From the NCBI GenBank assembly GCA_002419215.1, contig DIFQ01000086.1:1-24325 (forward strand): 24,325 nucleotides of DNA, in the 5' to 3' direction. The notes under the pieces were generated by a model. The model saw nothing but the letters and a program-made list of their open reading frames with translations. It was not told the origin of the DNA and searched no databases. Shown here piece after piece: positions 1 to 6,445 of the stretch; positions within the stretch are counted from its first letter, which is position 1, and each line of letters opens with the position of its first letter. The position numbers and the translations under genes were made by a program. Origin of the DNA: Syntrophaceae bacterium UBA5744. GTDB taxonomy: Bacteria; Desulfobacterota; Syntrophia; Syntrophales; UBA2192.

Positions 1-21
1 GGTAACGCATTTTTGTTGCAA

Positions 22-1137
22 TCAACTTCCTGGCTTCTTTTCTTCTCCGTGCGTCTCGCCCGCTTCAGGCTTGCGGGGGCCGGCAGCCTGTCGGCTGTAG
101 CTCAGGAGATTCTCCGCTTTTAAATCCTTGCGTTTGATCGCTTTCAGGAACCTCGCCACGAGAATTTCCGTCAGCTCCTGGTGGGAGTGGTGAGGTTTCT
201 CGTCTGACGGGACTTTTCCCCCGGCCAGCATCTCGTGACCGCCCCCCGTCCCAAGGCCCGCCACCAACTTCTGGGCAATCCGGTCCGCCGACCCCCGCCT
301 CTTCTTTGTCCGCAGCGAGAAATAGACGTCCCCGACAAACTCACCCAGCGACAGGACCCATTTGACACCCTCCGTGCGGACGATGAGATCGGCCATCTCG
401 GCGATGATCTCCAGGTGTTCCACATGGCCCAGATCCAGGGTGACAACATCCTTGTAGAGCCGGGCATTGCTGATGGCCTTCTCGAGCATGCTCAGGTAGT
501 CCCGCGGGACCTCCGGATGCTCGATCTGCGAGAGCAACCGCCAAAGAACCCTCTGATAGAAGTGCATGCAGGCATCGACGTCCTTCGGGCTGACTCCCCG
601 GCCGAGATCGCGCGTGTCGGACCGGATCCCATAAAGGAGGGCCGTGGCCACCTTGCGGTCGATTTCCACGATCCCGGCGTCCCTCAAATACTCGGCCAGA
701 ATCGTCGAGGTGCTCCCGTAATCGGTGCGAATGTCGTAATACTTCGCAAGCTGGGTCTTTGCCCGGAGCGGAACGTGGTGATCGATGACAATGTCGGGAA
801 TGATGGATCGGGGGAGGGAGTTGTTCCCGGCGCCGGGCTGCGTGTCCACAAGGGCAATCACGCTGAAATTGTTGATGTTGATCTCGGAAAGGGCCCGAAG
901 GTCGATCTTCAGATGGCGGATCATCGCCCGGTTCTCGGCGCGTCCCACAACCCCGCTGGCGGCGACGATGCTGCCCACCTTCCACTTCGACTGCAGAAGG
1001 TACTTGAGAGCGAAGGCAGCTGCGAGCGCATCGGGGTCGGGGTGATTGTGCGTGACAATCAGGACTTTCCGCTTTCCCCGGATGACATCCTGGAGCTTTT
1101 CGAGGCGGGCCTGGTTGTTCGTGCCGTTCTGAGCCAT
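22..1137 (-). CDS. DHH-family phosphoesterase (NrnA/RecJ-like fold, 371 aa)
   Basis: The protein has the full DHH phosphoesterase signature. Motif I is HNHPDPDA at residues 30-37, motif II is D98-T-Q, the DHH triplet is at 119-121 and a further metal-site aspartate is D174. The DHHA1 substrate-binding domain ends in GTGGGHE (296-302). Family members are Mn-dependent phosphodiesterases or phosphatases acting on nanoRNA, pAp or cyclic dinucleotides; the substrate here cannot be read from sequence. It is longer than NrnA and ends in a charged Lys/Glu-rich tail of about 50 residues. It differs clearly from the second DHH gene of this window (20570-21526), so it is a paralogue and not a recent duplicate. 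The ATG start is preceded by only a weak ribosome site. A sigma-70-like promoter lies about 150 nt upstream. What follows it downstream is outside the window. Confidence 0.9.
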   Translation of the reverse strand: MAQNGTNNQARLEKLQDVIRGKRKVLIVTHNHPDPDALAAAFALKYLLQSKWKVGSIVAASGVVGRAENRAMIRHLKIDLRALSEININNFSVIALVDTQPGAGNNSLPRSIIPDIVIDHHVPLRAKTQLAKYYDIRTDYGSTSTILAEYLRDAGIVEIDRKVATALLYGIRSDTRDLGRGVSPKDVDACMHFYQRVLWRLLSQIEHPEVPRDYLSMLEKAISNARLYKDVVTLDLGHVEHLEIIAEMADLIVRTEGVKWVLSLGEFVGDVYFSLRTKKRRGSADRIAQKLVAGLGTGGGHEMLAGGKVPSDEKPHHSHQELTEILVARFLKAIKRKDLKAENLLSYSRQAAGPRKPEAGETHGEEKKPGS

Positions 1138-1287
1138 GATTCCAGGGTGCTGTCAGGATCCTACACGCCGGCCAGTGAATCCCGTTTCCCCGATCCCGAA
1201 GGGAACGGCTGAGTTTATCCTGCTTCCCCTCAGCCCTCGTCCTTCGGGCCTCAACCCTGCGGCCTCAGCCGCCAAAGCGTAGGGGCG

Positions 1288-1315
1288 ATTATAAGGATTT
1301 AACGGGGAATGTCCA
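1288..1315 (-). promoter_or_regulatory. Sigma-70-type promoter for the DHH gene
   Basis: Read on the minus strand, TGGACA (1310-1315, 5 of 6 to the -35 consensus) is separated by 16 nt from a perfect TATAAT (1288-1293). The predicted start near 1281 gives a leader of about 145 nt before the DHH gene. The 337-bp gap 1138-1474 between divergent genes holds this promoter, an array of four heptamers at 1391-1418 and no gene that I can support. No comparable promoter was found for the plus-strand gene. Confidence 0.55.
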
Positions 1316-1390
1316 CAACTATTTTACCGCCGGAAGAGGCAAACCCTGCGTTTCAGCCTCTTGAAGCCGCCGGTCAAGTGGGGTATGGTA

Positions 1391-1418
1391 AGGCAACTGG
1401 CTGCAGGCCACAGGCCGG
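1391..1418. repeat. Heptamer array (four units, period 7)
   Basis: Four consecutive 7-nt units read AGGCAAC, TGGCTGC, AGGCCAC and AGGCCGG. The same degenerate unit family recurs at 15691-15725 and, inverted, at 15747-15781. It lies just upstream of the plus-strand NYN gene. A related 14-nt direct repeat (CCTGAAGCCCGRTT) follows at about 1442-1469, so most of the 80 nt before that gene is repetitive. Confidence 0.55.
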
Positions 1419-1474
1419 ATTCCGTTCTTTCCTGCCCGATGCCTGAAGCCCGATTCCTGAAGCCCGGTTACTGT

Positions 1475-2005
1475 ATGCACATCATCGTTGACGGCTACAA
1501 TCTCATCCGACAGTCGGACGTCTTGCGCCTGCATGAGCGCCAGGGCTTGGAGGCCGGGCGCAAGGCCCTGGTTCACCTGCTGGCCGGCTACAGAAGATCC
1601 AGGGGACATCGAATCACCGTCGTCTTCGACGGGTGGCTCGGCGGCCCTCCCCAGGAGGAGCGCGACCGGGAAGCGGGCATCGACATCATCTATTCACGGC
1701 GGGGGGAAAAAGCCGATGAGGTCATCAAGCGGCTTGCCCGACAGCACGCCGACGAGACGGTCGTCGTCACGTCAGACCGGCCTGTCATGGACGCCGCCGT
1801 CCGCGCGGGCGTCACGGCGATTGACTCAAGGGAATTCGAGACCCGGATCCGTCAAAGCCGGGTTGCCCCGGCACAGGGCCCTGCCTCGCCAGACAAAGAC
1901 GAAGATCGGGACGACCCCGCATCCCGCGGGACAAAGAAAAAAGGCCCCTCCCGGAAATCATCCAGGAAAGACCGGCTCAAGAAACGCAGCATGGAGAAGC
2001 TCTAG
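1475..2005 (+). CDS. NYN-domain (YacP-like) putative ribonuclease
   Basis: This is the only plus-strand gene. It has the NYN/PIN-like nuclease pattern: DGYN at residues 6-9, FDGW at 51-54, KADEVI at 79-84 and TSDR at 99-102, the acidic residues expected to bind metal. YacP relatives (Rae1 in Bacillus) cleave RNA, in that case on the ribosome. Residues about 150-174 form a Lys/Arg-rich tail that could bind RNA. I chose the ATG at 1475 because the NYN fold begins immediately (MHIIVDGYN); the frame is open back to 1361 but that extension is repeat-derived and unlike the family. No strong ribosome site is visible. It converges on holA with an inverted-repeat hairpin between the two stops. Confidence 0.82.
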   Translation: MHIIVDGYNLIRQSDVLRLHERQGLEAGRKALVHLLAGYRRSRGHRITVVFDGWLGGPPQEERDREAGIDIIYSRRGEKADEVIKRLARQHADETVVVTSDRPVMDAAVRAGVTAIDSREFETRIRQSRVAPAQGPASPDKDEDRDDPASRGTKKKGPSRKSSRKDRLKKRSMEKL

Positions 2006-2024
2006 CAAATACAGAACTTAAGAG

Positions 2025-2105
2025 GGTAAGAAGGTGGGAAGGTGAGACAAAGAAACTGATAATTCTTTGAAATTTCTTACCCTCTCACCCTCTTACCTTC
2101 TCACC
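2025..2105. terminator. Inverted octamer arrays between convergent genes, possible bidirectional terminator
   Basis: The left arm 2025-2047 and the right arm 2083-2105 are reverse complements at about 19-20 of 23 positions, with a 35-nt AT-rich loop. Both arms are tandem 8-nt units: AAGGTGRG-like on the left, CTYACCYT-like on the right. The hairpin sits between the stop codons of the plus-strand NYN gene and minus-strand holA. It has no clean T-run, so the terminator role is inferred from position and fold. Confidence 0.5.
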
Positions 2106-2123
2106 TTCGCATTCATTCCGGCA

Positions 2124-3518
2124 CTAACTGCTTGTCCCCGCCTGCCCGCAGAGTTCGACAAGCAGCCGCTCGAGCAGCAGCCTGGGATCCTGCCCTGTCG
2201 ATTTCATGGCTGCATCGGCGGCCAGCACGAGCTCGAGGTGCCCCATCAATTCCCCATAGGAAAAGCGCGTGGAGTTGCGAAGCGCATTGTAGACCACATA
2301 GGGGTGCTGGCTTGCCAGGGACTTCCCTTTCCCCAGTTCGGCCTCGAGCCCCTTCACCGCAGGGTAGACGGCCCTTTGGAATGGACCGTAGTCCATGTCG
2401 GCGCGAAAGCCGCCGATCCTGCCCGTATCGAGAAACAGCTTCCCGTGGAAAAGGAAACGGACCTCCCGGGTGATCATGGCAAGGATCACGAGGTGATGGA
2501 CGTTCTGGTACAGCAGATCGCCGAGGCTTGCCAGGGCCTTGCGGAGGTCTTTTCCAACGAGCGCTTCCGTGAGGTCGAAGACAGAATCGTCGCGGGTGCG
2601 GCCGATGACCGTCTCCACGTCTGCAGGTTCGATCACCGTCCGGTCCCCCGTGTAGGTGATCAGCTGATCGAGGGCTTCGGCGGAATCCCGAAGCCGGAAT
2701 CCCGTTTTCTTCCCCAGGACAATCCAGGCCTCGGAGGTAAGCGTCTTGCCTCGCCGGGCAAGCTTCTCGCGGAGATTCTCCATCATGAGGCTGCGCTGCC
2801 TGGCTTCGCTCCGGGTCCGGATGAAGGGCAGGACGACCCCTTTCTCGGAGACGACCTTGAACAGTCTTTTTCTCCGATCGACGGAATCGGCCGTCATGAC
2901 AAGGCAGTGCCCCTCGGGGAGTCCCGACGAGAGCAGTTCCTCCAGGACTTCCGTCCCGCCGGCACGATGCCTCCCCGCCATGGTCCCCTGCCCGGCACAA
3001 TATTCCACGACCCGGGGGAGCCATTTCTCCCGATCCTCGCCCCCTTCGCCTCCCGCAATATCGCGCCACTGCTCGTCGGTGAGCCTTCTCCACCCGTCGT
3101 CGCGAAGCTGTTCGAGGGTCCAGCCCGACAGATCCAGAAAGATCATGAAGGCCCGCGCCGCCGCCGGGAGGTCCGTCTCGGCGCTGTCGGCGATTTTCCT
3201 GACCAGTTCGGGCAGGGAGGTCTTCGAATAGAAGAGACGGGTCTTGGGCAGAAGCACAACTTTGGGGCCCGGGATGAGAGACGGCGTCAGAAGGGCCTCG
3301 CAGACGGGATCGACTCCGGTCGAGTCGTCATCCATCACGAAGAGGCTCAGATCCCGGTCCTGTTCCGGGACGATGGCGTCGACAAGCTTTCCCAGAGCTT
3401 CTTCCACGAGGAAGTCCTCGTCCCCGTACAGGAGGTAGCAGGGCGCCCCCTTCCCTTTTGCGATGTCCCTCAGGACACTCTCGAGGCTCTTTTCCGCAAC
3501 TGGCTCTTTCTGGCTCAT
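2124..3518 (-). CDS. holA: DNA polymerase III delta subunit, long form
   Basis: HolA is the clamp-loader subunit that opens the beta sliding clamp. The N-terminus PCYLLYGDEDFLVEEAL (residues 26-42) matches the family opening, and the C-terminal part DSVFDLTEALVGKDLRKAL (311-329) through REVRFLF (351-357) and the LLLERLLVEL end match the delta collar region. At 464 residues it is roughly 100 longer than usual. The excess lies around residues 100-205, with a Trp/Arg/Glu-rich stretch (GWTLEQL to EKWLPRVVEYC) that I do not recognise. I start at ATG 3518, with GGCGGA 9 nt upstream; the frame is open to 3572 but that extension has no support. It is convergent with the NYN gene. The rpsT gene that often neighbours holA is not here. 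Confidence 0.82.
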   Translation of the reverse strand: MSQKEPVAEKSLESVLRDIAKGKGAPCYLLYGDEDFLVEEALGKLVDAIVPEQDRDLSLFVMDDDSTGVDPVCEALLTPSLIPGPKVVLLPKTRLFYSKTSLPELVRKIADSAETDLPAAARAFMIFLDLSGWTLEQLRDDGWRRLTDEQWRDIAGGEGGEDREKWLPRVVEYCAGQGTMAGRHRAGGTEVLEELLSSGLPEGHCLVMTADSVDRRKRLFKVVSEKGVVLPFIRTRSEARQRSLMMENLREKLARRGKTLTSEAWIVLGKKTGFRLRDSAEALDQLITYTGDRTVIEPADVETVIGRTRDDSVFDLTEALVGKDLRKALASLGDLLYQNVHHLVILAMITREVRFLFHGKLFLDTGRIGGFRADMDYGPFQRAVYPAVKGLEAELGKGKSLASQHPYVVYNALRNSTRFSYGELMGHLELVLAADAAMKSTGQDPRLLLERLLVELCGQAGTSS

Positions 3519-3687
3519 TTTTTGGTTTCCGCCGAAAAAAATCATCCGCGGGCTGCATTGACCGGCGGACAACGAAGGATATACATCAATTCCGGATAAA
3601 ACGGGAGAGGATTATGCTCACGTGAGGAAGAACGAAAGAATACCGGATTGGAAAAGAGTGAGGGAAAGGCGTCGGCCTGCATGGCAT

Positions 3688-3942
3688 CGGCTGTTCAAAA
3701 ATGGCCAGATGCAAGGCCCCCGAAGTCCCGAGGAGTGAGGCCTCTAGCAAACCCAATCCCTAGTCTTCCTCTCCCCTTCGTGGGAGAGGACTGAGGTGAG
3801 GGGGACTACTCCCCGTTCCTTTTTTCACCCTCACCCTGACCCTCTCCCCTCAAGGGAGAGGGAAACCAAGGGAAATGGTCTCCAGAGGCCGCAGGGACGA
3901 GGGGTGAGGGAAACGCAGCAGATGGCCGTTTTTCAACAGCCG
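3688..3942. repeat. 255-bp non-coding element with terminal inverted repeats and nested hairpins
   Basis: The left end (3688-3706) and the right end (3924-3942) are 19-nt inverted repeats, consensus CGGCTGTTSAAAAAYGGCC, matching at 17 of 19 positions. Inside are two hairpins of the same family: CCTCTCCC/GGGAGAGG at 3768-3775 and 3782-3789, and CCCTCTCCC/GGGAGAGGG at 3840-3848 and 3854-3862, plus an inner GGCCTCT/AGAGGCC pair. There is no open reading frame of note. It fills the gap between the LOG gene (whose stop it almost touches) and holA. It looks like a MITE or large REP-type element; no flanking target duplication is evident. Confidence 0.7.
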
Positions 3943-3943
3943 A

Positions 3944-4597
3944 TCAAACGATGACAAATTTGCGGATATAGTCCACAACCTCTTCCGGTTCGTCCATGAC
4001 GCGGAACAGCTCCATGTCTTCGCGGGAGATCATGCCCTGGGCGAGCATGGTTTCCTTCAGCCAGGCGATGAGCCCCTTCCAGTACTCGCTCCCCATCAGG
4101 ATGACGGGAAAGCTTTTGATCCGCTTCGTCTGGATCAGGGTCAGCGCTTCGAAGAGCTCGTCCATGGTGCCGAATCCGCCGGGCATGATGACGTAGGCCA
4201 CGGCAAATTTGACGAACATGACCTTGCGGATAAAGAAATACTTGTAGTAGAGCTTGACGTTGGCAAATTCGTTGGGGGTCTGTTCGAAGGGCAGCCGAAT
4301 GTTCATGCCGACCGACGTGCCCCCCGCCTCGGCGGCTCCCTTGTTGGCGGCCTCCATGATGCCGGGCCCCCCGCCCGTGATGACGCTGAATCCCTGTTGG
4401 GCCAGCAGCCGGGACAGATGTTCTGCCTTCTGGTAGTATGGGTGGTCAGGCGTGGTTCTGGCGGACCCGAAGACGGTAACGGCCCGCCCGATGTCGGAGA
4501 GTTCCTCTATGGCATCGACGAACTCCGCCATGATGCGGAACATTCGCCAGGATTCGTTAACGGAAAGGGCATCGACGAGATATTGTTTTTCTTCCAT
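3944..4597 (-). CDS. LOG-family (TIGR00730) Rossmann-fold protein
   Basis: The protein carries both LOG signatures: GGGPGIMEAANKG at residues 75-87 and PGGFGTMDE at 139-147. Characterised relatives cleave nucleoside 5'-monophosphates to base and ribose phosphate (cytokinin activation in plants and some bacteria, nucleotide salvage elsewhere). The N-terminal 35 residues form an extra helix (ESWRMFRIMAEFVDAIEEL) seen in the longer bacterial LOG proteins. I chose ATG 4597, giving 217 residues; the frame runs open to 4726 but that part overlaps the end of rpsU and is compositionally unlike protein. It lies downstream of rpsU, separated by a hairpin region, and may be read through from the rpsU promoter. 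The in vivo substrate is unknown. Confidence 0.85.
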   Translation of the reverse strand: MEEKQYLVDALSVNESWRMFRIMAEFVDAIEELSDIGRAVTVFGSARTTPDHPYYQKAEHLSRLLAQQGFSVITGGGPGIMEAANKGAAEAGGTSVGMNIRLPFEQTPNEFANVKLYYKYFFIRKVMFVKFAVAYVIMPGGFGTMDELFEALTLIQTKRIKSFPVILMGSEYWKGLIAWLKETMLAQGMISREDMELFRVMDEPEEVVDYIRKFVIV

Positions 4598-4616
4598 CAG
4601 ACGCACTACAGGGATC

Positions 4617-4649
4617 GAGGCAGAAACCCTCCTTGGAAGGTCCTGCCTC
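4617..4649 (-). promoter_or_regulatory. Hairpin between rpsU and the LOG gene
   Basis: On the minus strand, GAGGCAG (4643-4649) pairs with CTGCCTC (4617-4623), and the interior ACCTTC/GAGGGT continues the stem with a small bulge. There is no T-run after it, so I read it as an attenuator or RNA-stability hairpin between rpsU and the downstream LOG gene rather than a full intrinsic terminator. Confidence 0.4.
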
Positions 4650-4694
4650 CATCCCCGATGAGGGTTGTCTTTGAATATGCGTCCATGCGGCTGG

Positions 4695-4886
4695 TTACGA
4701 GTGGCGCCGTCTCTGAATCTTCGCAAGCCGCCGTCTTGCCTCGAGCGCTTTTCTCTTGCGCTTGACGGAAGGCTTTTCGTAGGCGCGACGCAGCTTCAGC
4801 TCCTTGAACAGGCCGTTCTTCGACAGCTTGTTCTTCAGAACCTTCAATGCCTTGTCGACATCATTGTCGAAAACCTTGACTTCCAA
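4695..4886 (-). CDS. rpsU: 30S ribosomal protein bS21, TTG start
   Basis: This 63-residue, highly basic protein starts with EVKVFDNDVDKALKVLK and ends in an Arg/Lys run (RKALEARRRLAKIQRRRHS), the standard bS21 pattern. bS21 sits on the 30S platform near the 3' end of 16S rRNA and helps initiation on mRNAs. The first codon is TTG at 4886; no in-frame ATG exists nearby, and AAGGAAGGGAG lies about 10 nt upstream, so the start is well supported. It is not in the E. coli type rpsU-dnaG-rpoD arrangement: its own promoter lies about 150 nt upstream and a LOG-family gene follows. The long leader contains a 7-bp hairpin. Confidence 0.95.
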   Translation of the reverse strand: MEVKVFDNDVDKALKVLKNKLSKNGLFKELKLRRAYEKPSVKRKRKALEARRRLAKIQRRRHS

Positions 4887-4965
4887 AAATGATCGCTCCC
4901 TTCCTTTTAAATTCGTACGTCCGAATCAGGGAAAAGCAAATAAAAACGCAGCGGAATCATAGGTG

Positions 4966-4993
4966 ATTTCATAGGAACAGGGATGCATGAAAT
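4966..4993 (-). promoter_or_regulatory. Hairpin in the rpsU leader
   Basis: ATTTCAT (minus strand 4987-4993) pairs perfectly with ATGAAAT (4966-4972) around a 14-nt loop, within the leader of about 140 nt between the predicted rpsU start point and its TTG codon. It could be a target for control of bS21 synthesis; this is inference from position only. Confidence 0.3.
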
Positions 4994-5032
4994 GATCGAT
5001 GAATCCGATTTTCCCCTGCGAAACCATTGAAC

Positions 5033-5059
5033 ATTATTAGAAAACAACATAATTGTCAA
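5033..5059 (-). promoter_or_regulatory. Sigma-70-type promoter for rpsU
   Basis: On the minus strand a perfect TTGACA (5054-5059) is followed after 15 nt by AATAAT (5033-5038, 5 of 6 to consensus), in markedly AT-rich DNA that stands out from the GC-rich surroundings. The spacer is 1-2 nt shorter than ideal; ATAATG one base further gives a 16-nt spacer. The predicted start is near 5026. Confidence 0.6.
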
Positions 5060-5085
5060 CCAAAACTTTGCGCCGGATGCCGATT

Positions 5086-5955
5086 TCAGCAATCGGCCGG
5101 CGCCCCTCCCTCTTTCCCGCCGGTATCCTGTTTTCCCTCCAGATTCCATCGGTCCGTGTTGTATTTTTGGGCCATCAACTGCTGCTTCAACTCTTCTTCG
5201 GCCTCCGTCAGTCCGTCATCGACGAGGATGATGCCCAGCGTATCCTCAAAGGCCCCCCTGAGGGCCCATGCAAGTTCATCGGCCCCTATGGCCCTTCCCA
5301 ACTGCTCCCGCAGGGTCGTCGTAGAACCCGCGATCCCGGCCTCGGGAACCTGCATGACCGCCGCAGCGCGGGCATGATCGATGTCGATCAGAAGCGATCC
5401 ATGCTGCAGAAAGGCGCCGCCGCTCCTCACCTGGGCGCTGCCGCAGATTTTGCGCCCCCCCACGAGAAGCTCGAATTTTGACGGGGCGGCGAAACAGTAT
5501 GCTTCCAGGGGCGTCCCTGCAGCCGAGCGTCCTTCGGACACCATCTTCGGCGCGAGGCCGAGTCTCTTGAGGGCCTCCGCAATGCAGGCGCTGATGACCC
5601 GGTAGGTCCCCAGGATGTCCCCGGTGAACAGGGGGTGGTCAACAGCCGCCACGAGCGAGTAGGTCAGTTCCTGATCGTGCAAGACGGCCTTGCCTCCCGT
5701 GGGCCGTCGCACGATATCGATCCCTTCCCGACGGCAGGCGGAGACATCGATCTCCCGTGATGTTTTCTGGAAGTAACCCAGGGATACGGCGGGGGGCTGC
5801 CAACCGAAGAACCGCAGCGTCGGGGGCAGGCCCTCCCGGCGGTTGAGGCGAAAGACGGCCTCGTCGATAGCCATGTTCTCGGAGGCACTCAATGCCTGGC
5901 GGGGCAGCAGGCGCCAAACCTTCTCATTCCTCAATTTCAGCTTCCTCGCCGACAT
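5086..5955 (-). CDS. lipM: Octanoyltransferase LipM-type (lipoate-protein ligase A fold)
   Basis: The protein has the BPL_LplA_LipB fold. RRPTGGKAVLHDQELTYSL (residues 83-101) is the lipoyl-binding loop and fits LipM more closely than LplA, and CFAAPSKFELLVGGRKICGSAQ (154-175) carries the LipM-type catalytic cysteine C154 and a conserved lysine K169. LipM transfers octanoate from acyl carrier protein to GcvH, the first step of lipoate assembly. The gene overlaps the end of gcvH, its expected acceptor. ATG 5955 gives 289 residues; a TTG at 5934, with GAGGAAG about 7 nt before it, is a credible alternative. LplA or LipL-like activity cannot be excluded without testing. Confidence 0.82.
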   Translation of the reverse strand: MSARKLKLRNEKVWRLLPRQALSASENMAIDEAVFRLNRREGLPPTLRFFGWQPPAVSLGYFQKTSREIDVSACRREGIDIVRRPTGGKAVLHDQELTYSLVAAVDHPLFTGDILGTYRVISACIAEALKRLGLAPKMVSEGRSAAGTPLEAYCFAAPSKFELLVGGRKICGSAQVRSGGAFLQHGSLLIDIDHARAAAVMQVPEAGIAGSTTTLREQLGRAIGADELAWALRGAFEDTLGIILVDDGLTEAEEELKQQLMAQKYNTDRWNLEGKQDTGGKEGGAPADC

Positions 5956-6325
5956 ATTCCCGGTATTCTTCCGTGTCGAGGAGGTTGTTGAGTTCGTCCA
6001 GGTCCCGCAACTCCACCATGACCAGCCACCCGGCCCCATAGGGATCGCTGTTGATCACGCCGATATCGTCGACGATGTCCTCGTTGACGCTGATGATCTC
6101 GCCGCTGACCGGCGAGATGATTTCCGCAACAGCCTTGGACGACTCGATGACACCAAAGGGCTCATCCTGCTCGACTTGCGCATCCGGCTCGGGCAGCTCG
6201 ACGGAATAGAGTTCCCCGAGTTTTTCCTGGGCATAGTCGGAAACCCCGACGGTGGCGATGTTGCCGTCCACCCTTACCCAGGTGTGTTCACGGCTGTAGA
6301 AGAGATCCTCCTGAAAAACGGCCAT
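5924..6325 (-). CDS. gcvH: Glycine cleavage system H protein
   Basis: GcvH is the lipoyl carrier that shuttles the aminomethyl group between the P, T and L proteins of glycine cleavage. The opening YSREHTWVRVDGNIATVGVSDYAQEKLGEL (residues 10-39) and the lipoyl hairpin GVIESSKAVAEIISPVSGE are diagnostic; the lipoylated residue is K64. Length is normal (133 residues), with an acidic tail. GTGAGG precedes the ATG by 4 nt. No gcvP, gcvT or lpd is in the window; instead it is followed by an overlapping LipM-type gene, so here GcvH may serve mainly as the lipoate assembly platform. An octamer-repeat hairpin separates it from the upstream peptidase gene. Confidence 0.96.
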   Translation of the reverse strand: MAVFQEDLFYSREHTWVRVDGNIATVGVSDYAQEKLGELYSVELPEPDAQVEQDEPFGVIESSKAVAEIISPVSGEIISVNEDIVDDIGVINSDPYGAGWLVMVELRDLDELNNLLDTEEYREYVGEEAEIEE

Positions 6326-6347
6326 GCTGCCTCACCCAGTAAAAGAA

Positions 6348-6440
6348 GAAGGTAAGAAGGTGAGAACGTGAGAAGGTTGGAGAAGCGTGGGGCAGACGAA
6401 CGACCATCGGCCTGTCCAAACTTCTTACCCTCTTACCCTC
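6348..6440. repeat. Inverted octamer arrays between the peptidase gene and gcvH
   Basis: Arm 6348-6366 (units AAGGTAAG, AAGGTGAG) and arm 6422-6440 (units CTTACCCT) are reverse complements at 16 of 19 positions around a 55-nt loop. The period is 8 nt, the same design as at 2025-2105. The arrays fill most of the 120-bp gap between two co-directional genes. Confidence 0.65.
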
Positions 6441-6445
6441 TTGTT

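Noticed and set aside
3688..3942. Insertion sequence with transposase
   Set aside because: There is no open frame large enough to encode a transposase and no clear target-site duplication; it can only be a non-autonomous element.
4907..5149. An 80-residue minus-strand frame upstream of rpsU
   Set aside because: It overlaps the end of lipM and covers the rpsU promoter and leader; composition and start give no support for a gene.
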